Assembly: GCF_002940005.1 (NCBI RefSeq) | Contig: NZ_MDEF01000003.1 | DNA from: Xanthomonas hortorum | GTDB lineage: Bacteria > Pseudomonadota > Gammaproteobacteria > Xanthomonadales > Xanthomonadaceae | Strand: one strand, 5' to 3' | Length of the DNA stretch: 64,000 bases | Part shown: in pieces, positions 49,134 to 56,821 of the stretch | How the letters are laid out: the number at the start of each line of letters is the position of its first letter | Numbering within the stretch: the stretch's first letter is position 1 | The notes under the pieces: model-generated | Told to the model about the DNA's origin: nothing | Seen by the model: the letters and a program-made list of their open reading frames with translations, nothing else | Databases searched by the model: none | Position numbers and translations under genes: made by a program

Positions 49134-49179
49134 AGGAGGCCGTCGATGCTGGTGGGAAACCCACCGGTTCCAGGAGATT
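49134..49179 (+). promoter_or_regulatory. csrA leader with hairpin and GGA motifs
   Basis: GGTGGG (49151-49156) and CCCACC (49160-49165) form a tight hairpin with an AAA loop. AGGA motifs lie on either side, at about 49135-49138 and 49171-49174, and the second is the ribosome-binding site of csrA. GGA sites spaced like this are typical for binding of CsrA/RsmA, so autoregulation is plausible. Confidence 0.4.
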
Positions 49180-49185
49180 TGAAAA

Positions 49186-49398
49186 ATGTTGATCCTCACT
49201 CGCCGGGTAGGCGAAACCTTGATGATCGGCGACTCGGTCACTGTTACCGTGCTCGGCGTCAAGGGTAATCAGGTGCGCATTGGCATCACCGCACCGAAAG
49301 ATGTGGCTGTGCACCGCGAAGAAATCTATCAGCGCATCCAGCGTGGCGACGAGCCGGTAGCTTCCGGCGCGCATCACGGCGACGATTCTTCGAATTGA
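49186..49398 (+). CDS. csrA: Carbon storage regulator CsrA (RsmA)
   Basis: 70 aa. The RNA-binding residues Leu4 ([10 protein letters not shown]) and Arg44 (VAVHREEIY) are conserved, with the strand pattern [30 protein letters not shown]. The tail ([17 protein letters not shown]) is longer than in E. coli CsrA (61 aa). In Xanthomonas, RsmA controls virulence, exopolysaccharide and type III secretion through GGA motifs in mRNAs. AGGAG precedes the ATG at 49186. tRNA-Ser follows. Confidence 0.96.
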
Positions 49399-49411
49399 TT
49401 GTCGCAAAGGG

Positions 49412-49441
49412 TTTACGTTAACCCCCCTTACCCGGTATTCT
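49412..49441 (+). promoter_or_regulatory. Likely promoter of tRNA-Ser
   Basis: TTTACG (49412-49417) and TATTCT (49436-49441) stand 18 bases apart, 39 bases upstream of the tRNA. The sequence after the -10 is GC-rich (TCGCGGCC), as in promoters under stringent control. Confidence 0.4.
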
Positions 49442-49480
49442 TCGCGGCCTGCCACGGACAACGCGGCAGGACGTGAAACT

Positions 49481-49573
49481 GGAGCGATGCCCGAGCGGCT
49501 GAAGGGGCTCCCCTGCTAAGGGAGTATAGGGTCAAAAGCTCTATCGAGGGTTCGAATCCCTCTCGCTCCGCCA
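49481..49573 (+). tRNA. tRNA-Ser (anticodon GCU)
   Basis: A 93-base class II tRNA including the encoded CCA. Acceptor GGAGCGA pairs with TCGCTCC; the anticodon stem CTCCC/GGGAG encloses the loop CTGCTAA with anticodon GCT at 49515-49517; a long variable arm follows; the T arm is GAGGG-TTCGAAT-CCCTC; G is the discriminator. It reads AGC and AGU codons. Confidence 0.97.
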
Positions 49574-49582
49574 GTGTTCTGG

Positions 49583-49615
49583 ACGCCCGCAAATCTTTGA
49601 TTTGCGGGCGTTTTT
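49583..49615 (+). terminator. Rho-independent terminator of tRNA-Ser
   Basis: CGCCCGCAAATC and GATTTGCGGGCG form a 12-base stem with a TTT loop, followed by TTTTTATTT. It starts ten bases after the tRNA. Confidence 0.92.
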
Positions 49616-49817
49616 ATTTGCATCGCGGGATGGGTTTGCAAGCCCTTTCGAGTGAGCTGCGCAGCATGCTTGCTGCCAGTCGGCTCGCCGCATCCTGCGT
49701 AAGGCATCTGGTTGTCGCGACAGCATCTGAATCGCCTCAAACGTGCTGCATGAAGCGGTTCAAGTAACTGCGGTATAGGTCGCTAAACACGTGACATATA
49801 TCTCGGACTTCAACGTG

Positions 49818-50428
49818 ATGCGCCTACCGCCACTGCTTGGACGCCTGTTCTCTTTCTGGGGCCGTGGGCTGCAGCACAAGGCCAATGCGGTGGACCGGGT
49901 GATGGCGGTGATCGAGTTCGATCTGGATGGCCGCATTCTGGATGCGAACGAGAACTTCCTGTCCTTGATGGGCTATCGGCTGGACGAGGTGGTCGGCCAG
50001 CATCACCGCATGTTCGTGACTGCCAGTGATCGCGACAGCGAAAGCTATCGTCAGTTCTGGGCGGCGCTGCGGCGTGGCGACTTCAACGCCGGGCGCTTTT
50101 GCCGGTTGGACAAACACGGGCGCGAGGTGTGGATCAACGCGTCGTACAACCCGCTGCTGGATCGATCCGGCAACGCCTATCGCGTGGTGAAGTACGCCAC
50201 CGACATCACTGCGCAGGTGCGCCAGACCGCCGATTTCGAAGGGCGGATCGATGCGATCGACAGGGTCATGGCGGTCATCGAGTTTTCGCTGGATGGCACC
50301 GTGCTCGAGGCCAACCAGAATTTTCTGCAGGTGATGGGTTACCGGCTCGATGAGATCCGCAGCAAGCATCACGGTATGTTCGTGGATGCGTCTACGCGCC
50401 AATCGGCGGCCTATTGTCAGCCTCCCGT
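49818..50428 (+). CDS. PAS-domain protein, 3' end lost in assembly gap
   Basis: About 203 residues are visible. Two PAS domains in tandem are nearly repeats of each other: NAVDRVMAVIEFDLDGRILDANENFLSLMGYRLDEVVGQHH and AIDRVMAVIEFSLDGTVLEANQNFLQVMGYRLDEIRSKHH. Between them is the PAC segment GREVWINASYNPLLDRSGNAYRVVKYATDIT. This tandem is typical of Aer2/BdlA-like chemoreceptors, whose MCP signalling domain would follow, but that part is not in the sequence. The frame runs into the N block at 50429. Starts at 49791 (GTG), 49815 (GTG) and 49818 (ATG) are possible. No cysteine or heme-type His is recognised with certainty. Confidence 0.75.
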
Positions 50429-50459
50429 NNNNNNNNNNNNNNNNNNNNNNNNNNNNNNN
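50429..50459. other. Assembly gap (31 N)
   Basis: Same length as the run at 123-153, so probably a placeholder. The gene for the PAS protein is cut on its left; on its right a large inverted-repeat copy begins. Confidence 0.95.
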
Positions 50460-50743
50460 CCGTTATCTAAGCAACGCACGTCATGCATTGCTTGCACCAT
50501 GCACACCTACACTCTCGACCGGTCCTTGCCCGCCTACCGTCGCGGGACCTTACGCGGCATGGATGCCGCGTAAGAGCTTACAGGGACGTACTTGCGGCGT
50601 GTCCCGCGATGGTGGGCGGGCAAGGGCCCTGCAGCCAAGCCGCAGCCAAGCCACAGATCAGCCGCTATGCAACCAACACATTCATCGCGTCCGATCCTAG
50701 TGCGCAGATCAGTGCAGAACAACGATCGGACCGTACCGCTTGC
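50460..50743. repeat. Large inverted repeat, copy 2, with flanks
   Basis: The palindromic core spans 50524-50625 (CCTTGCCCGCC to GGCGGGCAAGG). The left flank (CGTCATGCATTGCTTGCACC) and right flank (GCCCTGCAGCCAAGCC and following) are inverted matches to the two flanks of copy 3 at 54109-54210. The whole repeat unit is therefore about 200 bases. No gene lies here. Confidence 0.85.
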
Positions 50744-52288
50744 TCAGAACCGGAAGTTCAACCACCCCATCACGAACGTCGAATCGCCGTAACCGGCCTT
50801 GGTCAGCGCAGGGCCGGCGATCAGGTGTTCGGCGCGGAAGGTCACCGACCAGTTCGGGTCGATGTTCCAGGTCGCGTTGATGCGCGGCATGGTGCCGATG
50901 CGCCGCTCGCCGGTGCTCTGCGTGCGTGCATAGGCGCGCGCCTGGTTGTTGTAGATCGCATCGCTGGTGGTCTGGCGCCACAAGGTTTCCCACTCCAGGT
51001 TCACAGTGAGCTTGGGCGTGGGCGAGAAGATCAGCGTCGGTGCGGCAGTGACCAGGTTGACCGGGCCGAAGAACGTCGCCCAGCTGAAATAGATCGTGTT
51101 GCCGTAGAGAAAATTGTTGTTGCGCAAGGTGCCGGTGCCGGAGGTACCGCCGCCACCGGAGGCGATTTCGCTATGAAACCCCACGCGTGGCTTCCAGCCG
51201 CTGTCGCTCAACGTCCAGGCGTTGGAGGTGCTGGCCATGTAGGCACGCAGATCGCGTCCGCCAAAACTGCCGCGCTGCACGGTCACGAACGAATCGGTGC
51301 GCAGCTTGCCCACATTGCCCCACAGGCGCAGGCCGTAGTAATTGCGGTTTTCTTCGGCGGTCTGGCGGCCCCACAGCTGATTGTCGTTGCGGAACTGATA
51401 GAAGAACGGCTCCAGATACATCGGCTTGGCGGTCGGCAGGCGATACCCGCCAACCACCCCGCGGAAATGCCGCGAGCGGTCGATGCGATCGTCGCCCAAC
51501 CCTTCGGTGCCATCCAGATTGAAGTTGAAATCGAACACGTCCACACGGGTCTTTTCGCCGATCGCCCAGGCGCGCGCACCGTTGAAGGTGACGAAGATAT
51601 CGGTGTTGTCGCGCAACGCCATCAATGTGGTCGGGCCGTCGACGAACACCTGACGGCCCACACGCAGACCGGTGTCGGCGCCGCCGATGTTGCCCTTCAC
51701 GTCGAAGAACACCTGCTGCAGGATCGCGTTGTTTTCCTGGGTACCGGTCTTGGCGCCTTCGTTGCGCCCATCCAGACTGCCGTGCGCCAGTTCCGTATAC
51801 AGACGGAAGTGCTCGCCCACATGGAAGTCGGCACCGAAGAATGCACGGAACAGATACTGCTGCTGCGAATGGCTACCCGGAATCAGCCCGGGATTGGTGA
51901 TGGTGTTGCTGCGTACGCGCAGCTCGTTGCTGAGCGACACATACACATCGCCGGATTCGCTGAGCGGGATGTACTTGAGCGGATCGAATGGGCTCTTGCG
52001 CTTGGACGGATCTTTCAGATACGACCAGTCTTCGACCCAGCGCACCTGCCACATATTGCCGCCCTGTTTGGCACCCCAACCCTGCGCTTCGAGTGGGTAA
52101 CCCTTGGATGCAGCGGGCGCAGCAGGGACAGCAGGTGCTGCAGCAGGCGCTTGCGATTTGCTGGTGTCCGGCTGAGTCTGCTCGGCATTGACCGGCGCTG
52201 TCTGCGCCTGTGCAACGCTAACGCCAGGCAGCGACAACCCGATCGCAAGGCAGAGGCGCCGAGTGGTACCAAAGGAAGTGTCAGCCAT
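50744..52288 (-). CDS. Alginate-export (AlgE-like) family outer membrane protein
   Basis: 514 aa from the ATG at 52288 (MADTSFGTTRRLCLAIGLSLPGVSVAQAQ), which gives a good signal peptide with AQA cleavage. A Pro/Ala/Gln-rich linker (about 30-60) follows, then a beta-barrel with alternating aromatic residues and a C-terminal Phe (GWLNFRF). Segments such as ELRVRSNTITN, LFRAFFGADFHVGEHFRLYTELAHG and DGRNEG fit the Alginate_exp domain. No alginate synthesis genes are near, so it may transport another anionic compound. The gene has no obvious operon partner; repeats lie on both sides. Confidence 0.8.
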   Translation of the reverse strand: MADTSFGTTRRLCLAIGLSLPGVSVAQAQTAPVNAEQTQPDTSKSQAPAAAPAVPAAPAASKGYPLEAQGWGAKQGGNMWQVRWVEDWSYLKDPSKRKSPFDPLKYIPLSESGDVYVSLSNELRVRSNTITNPGLIPGSHSQQQYLFRAFFGADFHVGEHFRLYTELAHGSLDGRNEGAKTGTQENNAILQQVFFDVKGNIGGADTGLRVGRQVFVDGPTTLMALRDNTDIFVTFNGARAWAIGEKTRVDVFDFNFNLDGTEGLGDDRIDRSRHFRGVVGGYRLPTAKPMYLEPFFYQFRNDNQLWGRQTAEENRNYYGLRLWGNVGKLRTDSFVTVQRGSFGGRDLRAYMASTSNAWTLSDSGWKPRVGFHSEIASGGGGTSGTGTLRNNNFLYGNTIYFSWATFFGPVNLVTAAPTLIFSPTPKLTVNLEWETLWRQTTSDAIYNNQARAYARTQSTGERRIGTMPRINATWNIDPNWSVTFRAEHLIAGPALTKAGYGDSTFVMGWLNFRF

Positions 52289-52660
52289 GGCCGGTCGTGC
52301 CAAACGCACAAGTCGCATCGTGTCGCCCTATCTAAAAGTGAGTCGCCTGAGCACGGTGTATCGGCTCAGTGACCAAGGACTGTAGTGGAGCCATGCCGTA
52401 AAGGCAGTAACCCAATGGTTCTAAGTACATGAGCCGGAATTTGTCATTGGGGATTGGGGATTCGCACCAGCAGGCGTTTCGATTGGTGTGCCAATTCTTC
52501 TTCAGTTCGCTTGAGTCGATACACGGAAATTCTCGGCCGGCATGCCTTTGCGAATCCCGAATCCCGAATCCCGAATGACATAACCCGGCTCCATGACTAA
52601 CAGCACATCCGCTATACCTAACTTCTTACTAGTATCGTCTTCGACCTAGCGGAGATGGCG
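52289..52660. repeat. Intergenic region with inverted heptamer-array element B
   Basis: The left arm 52446-52465 (ending GGGATTCGC) and right arm 52550-52576 (GCGAATCCCGAATCCCG) are inverted, 84 bases apart. Between the right arm and the PadR gene is ACTTCTTACTAGTATCG with the palindrome TACTAGTA, a possible regulator site for the PadR operon (uncertain). Confidence 0.7.
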
Positions 52661-53023
52661 ATGAGCGAGCCGGATGCCTACCTACGAAAATTTCAGAAAG
52701 AACTGAGCGCCGGCACCGTGTCGCTGGCGTTGCTGGCAGTGCTGGCGCAGGCCGACGAGCCGCTGTATGGCTACCTGATCGCCAAGCGCCTGGAGCGATT
52801 GGATGGCGTGCTGAGCGGCAAGCAGAGTGCGCTGTATCCGGTTCTGCGCAATCTGGAAGCGGCAGGGCTGCTGCAGAGCCACGTCGAGCCTTCTGCGTCC
52901 GGTCCGCCGCGGCGCTACTACCGTATCACCCAAACAGGGCGTGATTGCCTACGCGACTGGACCGCCGCCTGGCGCGCCACCCGCGATTCCGTTGATTCAG
53001 TGCTGGAGGGGACTCACTCATGA
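52661..53023 (+). CDS. PadR family transcriptional regulator
   Basis: 120 aa. The winged-helix PadR domain is at residues 13-95: GTVSLALLAVLAQADEPLYGYLIAKRLERL, LSGKQSALYPVLRNLEAAGLLQSH and PPRRYYRITQTGRDCLRDW. It is short, like PadR subfamily 2 proteins that lack the long C-terminal domain. I prefer the ATG at 52661 because AGCGGAG ends four to eight bases upstream; 52655 is an alternative. It overlaps the next gene by ATGA. Such small PadR regulators often pair with membrane HAAS-domain partners, and autorepression is likely. Confidence 0.88.
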   Translation: MSEPDAYLRKFQKELSAGTVSLALLAVLAQADEPLYGYLIAKRLERLDGVLSGKQSALYPVLRNLEAAGLLQSHVEPSASGPPRRYYRITQTGRDCLRDWTAAWRATRDSVDSVLEGTHS

Positions 53024-53931
53024 CGACTATTGCGCAAACACGTCCGTTGCCGACCACCATTCCCGATTACCTGACCCAGTTGCGCCAGGCCTTGGCCGGC
53101 GCGGACCCGGCGATGATCCAGGACGCACTCTACGACGCCGAGGAATACCTGCGCGCCGAACTGGCCGAGCAGGCTGACAATAGCGAGGCGGAAGTGATCG
53201 CGGCGGTGGCCGGTAGCTACGGCGCGCCGGATGAAGTGGCCGAGATCTATCGCGAGACCGAAGTGACGGTGACGCGCGCACTGCGTCCGCCGCTACCGCC
53301 CAAACGCAGTTCCTGGGTGGGTAAGTTCTTCGGCGTCGCGGCCGACCCGCGCACGTACGGCGCATTGTTCTACATGCTGCTGTCGCTGGTCACCGGGGTG
53401 TTCTATTTCACCTGGGTGGTGACCGGCGCGAGTCTGTCGGCGGGCCTGTTGATCCTGATCATCGGTGTGCCGCTGCTGGTGCTGTTTTTCGGGTCGGTGC
53501 GTGTGCTGTCGCTGGTGGAAGGCCGCGTGGTGGAGACGCTGCTCGGCGTGCGCATGCCGCGTCGTCCCGCCCATCCCGGGCCGCAAGGTGGCTGGCTGCA
53601 ACGCATCGGCGCGATGTTCACCGATGCGCGCACCTGGAGCACGATGCTGTACTTCCTGCTGATGCTGCCGTTGGGCATCCTTTACTTCAGCGTGTTCACC
53701 ACCTTGTTGTCGTTGTCGCTGGGCTTGGCGGCTTCTCCGCTGGCGCTGCTGTTCGACAACACGGCGGTGCTGACCTGGGATGGCGTGGATGTCACCGGCC
53801 CCTGGCTAACGCTGCCGTTGTTTGTCGTGGGCGTGCTGCTGCTATTCGTCACGCTGCATCTGGCGCGCGCCTTCGGCAAGCTGCATGGGATGTTCGCCAA
53901 GCATCTGCTGGTCAAGAGTGGCGAAAATTGA
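53020..53931 (+). CDS. Membrane protein with N-terminal HAAS-type and C-terminal sensor domain
   Basis: 303 aa. The N-terminal 75 residues (YLTQLRQALAGADPAMIQDALYDAEEYLRAELAEQADNSEAEVIAAVAGSYGAPDEVAEIYRE) match the DUF1700/HAAS helical pattern. After a linker there are about six hydrophobic segments in two similar halves (each with a PRTYGALFYMLLSLVTGVFYF / ARTWSTMLYFLLMLPLGILYF type), as in the 'sensor' domain family (PF13796). It is coupled to the PadR gene by ATGA. Function is probably signal sensing or membrane-stress response with PadR; this is inference. Confidence 0.78.
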   Translation: MTTIAQTRPLPTTIPDYLTQLRQALAGADPAMIQDALYDAEEYLRAELAEQADNSEAEVIAAVAGSYGAPDEVAEIYRETEVTVTRALRPPLPPKRSSWVGKFFGVAADPRTYGALFYMLLSLVTGVFYFTWVVTGASLSAGLLILIIGVPLLVLFFGSVRVLSLVEGRVVETLLGVRMPRRPAHPGPQGGWLQRIGAMFTDARTWSTMLYFLLMLPLGILYFSVFTTLLSLSLGLAASPLALLFDNTAVLTWDGVDVTGPWLTLPLFVVGVLLLFVTLHLARAFGKLHGMFAKHLLVKSGEN

Positions 53932-54108
53932 GTGCACTGTGTGATTGCGTGTTGTGCGACACGCGGCTGCGATCGCTGCAGTACCGCGTGGTCTGCAGTG
54001 CAGAACCTGAAAGGCGCTACGACTTGAAATCCCGGTTGTCGTGGAAGTGATTGGACAGTGCGGATAGATCAGTTGCAGAGCGGGTGATCTGTGGCTTGGC
54101 TGCAGGGC

Positions 54109-54210
54109 CCTTGCCCGCCCACCATCGCGGGACACGCCGCAAGTACGTCCCTGTAGGCTCTTACGCGGCATCCATGCCGCGTAAGGTCCCGCGACGGTGG
54201 GTGGGCAAGG
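54109..54210. repeat. Large inverted repeat, copy 3
   Basis: CCTTGCCCGCCCACC at the left end and GGTGGGTGGGCAAGG at the right end are inverted complements with one mismatch. The internal block is the same as in copies 1 and 2 but in reverse orientation (CGCGGCATCCATGCCGCG). The left flank TGCAGAGCGGGTGATCTGTGG is the inverse of the right flank of copy 2. Confidence 0.85.
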
Positions 54211-54357
54211 ACCAGTCGAGATGGTCGGTATGCATGGTTGCAAGCAAGGCATGACATGCGCTGTCTGGATAACTGCGCGTCCGATCAGCTTCGCAACGCA
54301 ACGAGATCAACAGGCAGGCTTTCAACAAAGTAACCGGCTCACTTTCTGGTGCGGTGT

Positions 54358-54446
54358 CCTCGCCGATTGCGGGACCGTGTGGCGGCATGGATGCCGCCAC
54401 CGAGCCTACATGGACGTATTTGCGGCGTGTCCCGCGGGTGGCGAGG
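54358..54446. repeat. Diverged inverted repeat, copy 4
   Basis: CCTCGCC and GGCGAGG mark the ends. The interior keeps GCGGGACC, GGCGGCATGGATGCCGCC and GGCGTGTCCCGCG. It matches, in reverse complement, the sequence at 28-75 at the left edge of the window. Confidence 0.75.
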
Positions 54447-54512
54447 GCACCGCGCACGCGACCGCGCGATCACGCACTACTCTGTCTTCGCTTGAACCAA
54501 GAATCTGTCCAT

Positions 54513-54553
54513 AAAAAAGCGCCTTGATCGAGAGCGATCAAGGCGCTTTTTTT
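54513..54553. terminator. Bidirectional terminator downstream of the PHA depolymerase
   Basis: AAAAAAGCGCCTTGATCG and CGATCAAGGCGCTTTTTTTT make a 12-base GC-containing stem with a short loop (AGAG) and A/T-runs on both sides. It lies nine bases past the stop of the minus-strand gene at 54562. Confidence 0.93.
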
Positions 54554-54561
54554 TCAGCTGA

Positions 54562-55869
54562 TCAAGCGCGTTTGCCGCGCTTGCGGATCGGGGTGACGGT
54601 GGCCGGATCGCGGCTGCCGACCGGGTCTGCGTCGTAGCGGCCGATGAATTCGCGCACCTGCGGATACACCACTTCGCGCCAGCGACGGCCGCTGAAGATG
54701 CCGTAATGGCCGGCGCCTTCCACCACCAGATGACGGCGATGCGCCGCATCGATGCCGGTGCACAGATCGTGCACCGCTTCGGTCTGACCGAGGCCGGCGA
54801 TATCGTCCAGTTCGCCCTCGATGCTGAGCAGCGCGGTGTTGCGGATCGCCGATGGCTTCACCAGCTGACCATCCACTTTCCATTTGCCCTGCGGCAGCAA
54901 GAAGTCCTGGAACACCACGCGAATCGTGTCCAGGTAATACTCGGCCGGCATGTCGAGCACGGCGTTGTATTCGTCATAGAACTGCCGATGCGCCTGCGCA
55001 TCCTGCAGGTCGCCCTTGACCAGATCGGTGTAGAAATCCCAGTGCGACATCACGTGCCGGTTGGGATTCATCGACAGGAAACCGGCGTGCTGCAGGAAGC
55101 CCGGATACACCTGCCGGCCATGCCCCGGATAGGGGAACGGCACGGTGTGGATCAGGTTGTTCTGGAACCACTCGATGCCGTTCTCGGTGGCCAGGTTGTT
55201 GACCTGGGTCGGGCTGCGGCGTGCATCGATCGGCCCGCCCATCATCACCAGCGAGCGCGGCGTGGGCTCATCGTTGGTGGCCATCAGCGATACCGCCGCG
55301 AGCACCGGCACGGTGGGCTGGCACACGCTCACCACATGCAGGCGGTCGGCGCCGATGTGGCGGATGAATTCCTGGATGTAGCTGATGTAGTCCTCGAGCC
55401 GGAACGCACCGGCTTCCAGCGGCACCATGCGCGCGTCGACCCAGTCGGTCACGTAGACCTTGTGGTTGCGCAGCAGGGTACGCACGGTGTCGCGCAGCAG
55501 GGTGGCGTGGTGGCCGGACAATGGCGCCACCACCAGCACGGCCGGCTGCTGCTTCATCGTGCCGATCAACTCGACATGGTCGCTGAAACGCTTGAAGCGC
55601 AGCAGGCGGCAGAACGGCTTGCTCAGGACTTCGCGTTCGATGATCGGCAGCGAGTGGCCATCGACCTCGACATCATCGAGCGCCCAGGCGGGCTTTTCGT
55701 ATTCCTTGCCGAGGCGGTGGAACAGCTCATTGCTGGCCGCCATGCGTTCGGCGCCCGGGAGCGAGGCCCACAGACTGTCGGGGTCGGAGAACATCTTGGC
55801 GTTCGCCTGGGCCTGATGCACCCAGGGGGCGAGCAGATTACGGGTTAGCTCGTGCAGTTGATAAAGCAT
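54562..55869 (-). CDS. phaZ: Intracellular polyhydroxyalkanoate depolymerase family protein
   Basis: 435 aa from the ATG at 55869 (MLYQLHELTRNLLAPW), the conserved start; a start 12 codons upstream is less typical. No signal peptide. The nucleophile region is LHVVSVCQPTVPVLAAVS, where Cys replaces Ser in the lipase-like box, as in Ralstonia intracellular PhaZ. The C-terminal PHB_depo_C domain has VEGELDDIAGLGQTEAVHDLC and the His candidate in VEGAGHYGIFSGRRWRE. It degrades native PHA granules. No phaC or phaP gene is in the window. A strong terminator follows. Confidence 0.9.
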   Translation of the reverse strand: MLYQLHELTRNLLAPWVHQAQANAKMFSDPDSLWASLPGAERMAASNELFHRLGKEYEKPAWALDDVEVDGHSLPIIEREVLSKPFCRLLRFKRFSDHVELIGTMKQQPAVLVVAPLSGHHATLLRDTVRTLLRNHKVYVTDWVDARMVPLEAGAFRLEDYISYIQEFIRHIGADRLHVVSVCQPTVPVLAAVSLMATNDEPTPRSLVMMGGPIDARRSPTQVNNLATENGIEWFQNNLIHTVPFPYPGHGRQVYPGFLQHAGFLSMNPNRHVMSHWDFYTDLVKGDLQDAQAHRQFYDEYNAVLDMPAEYYLDTIRVVFQDFLLPQGKWKVDGQLVKPSAIRNTALLSIEGELDDIAGLGQTEAVHDLCTGIDAAHRRHLVVEGAGHYGIFSGRRWREVVYPQVREFIGRYDADPVGSRDPATVTPIRKRGKRA

Positions 55870-56145
55870 TCCACCCATCCGTGCGGCTTTGCTGCCACGC
55901 AGCATACCCGCTTTGGCGCATTTGCACCTTAATGGGGCTGCGGACGGTAGAGGCTGTCACAGGAGATATGGCAAGCGTAAGCAGCTTCATCTGCCGCCAT
56001 TTGTGATCTTCCGAACGGCTTAGCGCTGCGGAAGATCGCGTTAATAGTAGGACCATCGAAGCCCCTCTCCTGCGGGAGAGGGGTTGGGGTGAGGGTACGG
56101 GGCAAAGCCACACGCGGTAAGTCATTCAAGCAACCAATGGACTAC
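55870..56145. repeat. Intergenic region with a CCTCTCC-type repeat
   Basis: 56060-56108 carries GCCCCTCTCCTGCGGGAGAGG followed by GGTTGGGGTGAGGGTACGGGG, an inverted version of the block at 16803-16856. The rest shows nothing recognisable. Confidence 0.65.
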
Positions 56146-56748
56146 TCAACCGCGCTCCAACGCCGACGTCTCCCCACCCAACTGCGGCGACAACCAGCAA
56201 TGCGACCCCAGCGCTGCAAAGCCCACGCTGGCGAAGCGGCGCCGATACCAGCGTGCCGGCCGCGGCTGAAAACCTTCGTGGTCGCCTTCGAAGGCGTCTT
56301 CTTCGGCGAAGGTCTCCAGAAACGCCACGCCTGCGCACATCTCGGCCAGTCCGGGCAGGCCCAGGTTGAACTCACGCGTGGGCACGTAATGCAGCACGTC
56401 GGAGCAGATCAGCAGATCCACCGGTGCGCACGGGCGCAGCCAGGCGAAGTCGCCGAAGCGGGCAGGGTGGATCTGCCGGCTGCGTCCATAGCGCTGCACC
56501 GCATAGGCGCTGCTGTCGAAACCCAGATAACTGAGCTTTGGCCGCAACGCCAGCAACGGTGCGCGCCACGCGGCCTCGCCACAGCCGATATCCAGCACGC
56601 TGCGGATCGGGCGCTCCAGGTAGTACTCGGCCTGGCTTACCGCGAGTGCGACCTTGCGTCGCAGGCGCGCCGGGTCGGCTAGCCCTGCATCGCGATACCA
56701 GCGGCTGAAATAGTGGGCGTCGTACTGTTTGTCGTCGGGCTGATGCAT
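56146..56748 (-). CDS. SAM-dependent methyltransferase (class I)
   Basis: 200 aa. Motif I is RSVLDIGCGEAAWRAPLLAL (about 49-68), followed by YLGFDSSAYAVQRY (acidic loop) and DLLICSDVLHYVP (motif II/post II region). No membrane segment. Substrate cannot be told; it resembles small class I methyltransferases of unassigned function. It is divergent from the HemJ-like gene. The ATG at 56748 is the natural start of the domain pattern. Confidence 0.78.
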   Translation of the reverse strand: MHQPDDKQYDAHYFSRWYRDAGLADPARLRRKVALAVSQAEYYLERPIRSVLDIGCGEAAWRAPLLALRPKLSYLGFDSSAYAVQRYGRSRQIHPARFGDFAWLRPCAPVDLLICSDVLHYVPTREFNLGLPGLAEMCAGVAFLETFAEEDAFEGDHEGFQPRPARWYRRRFASVGFAALGSHCWLSPQLGGETSALERG

Positions 56749-56821
56749 GGACGGATGTGCTTTCGCGCGAGCGGATAGGTGAAAATGCGGGCCATCCTAC
56801 GCCAGCCAGCGAAGCCAGCCC

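Larger units (their letters stand above)
53932..54561. repeat. Intergenic region with two large repeats
   Basis: 630 bases without a gene. Copy 3 of the large inverted repeat occupies 54109-54210 (flanks about 54055-54265), opposite in orientation to copies 1 and 2; a diverged copy 4 occupies 54358-54446. A strong terminator is at 54513-54553. The left part (53932-54050) holds nothing recognisable. Confidence 0.75.
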
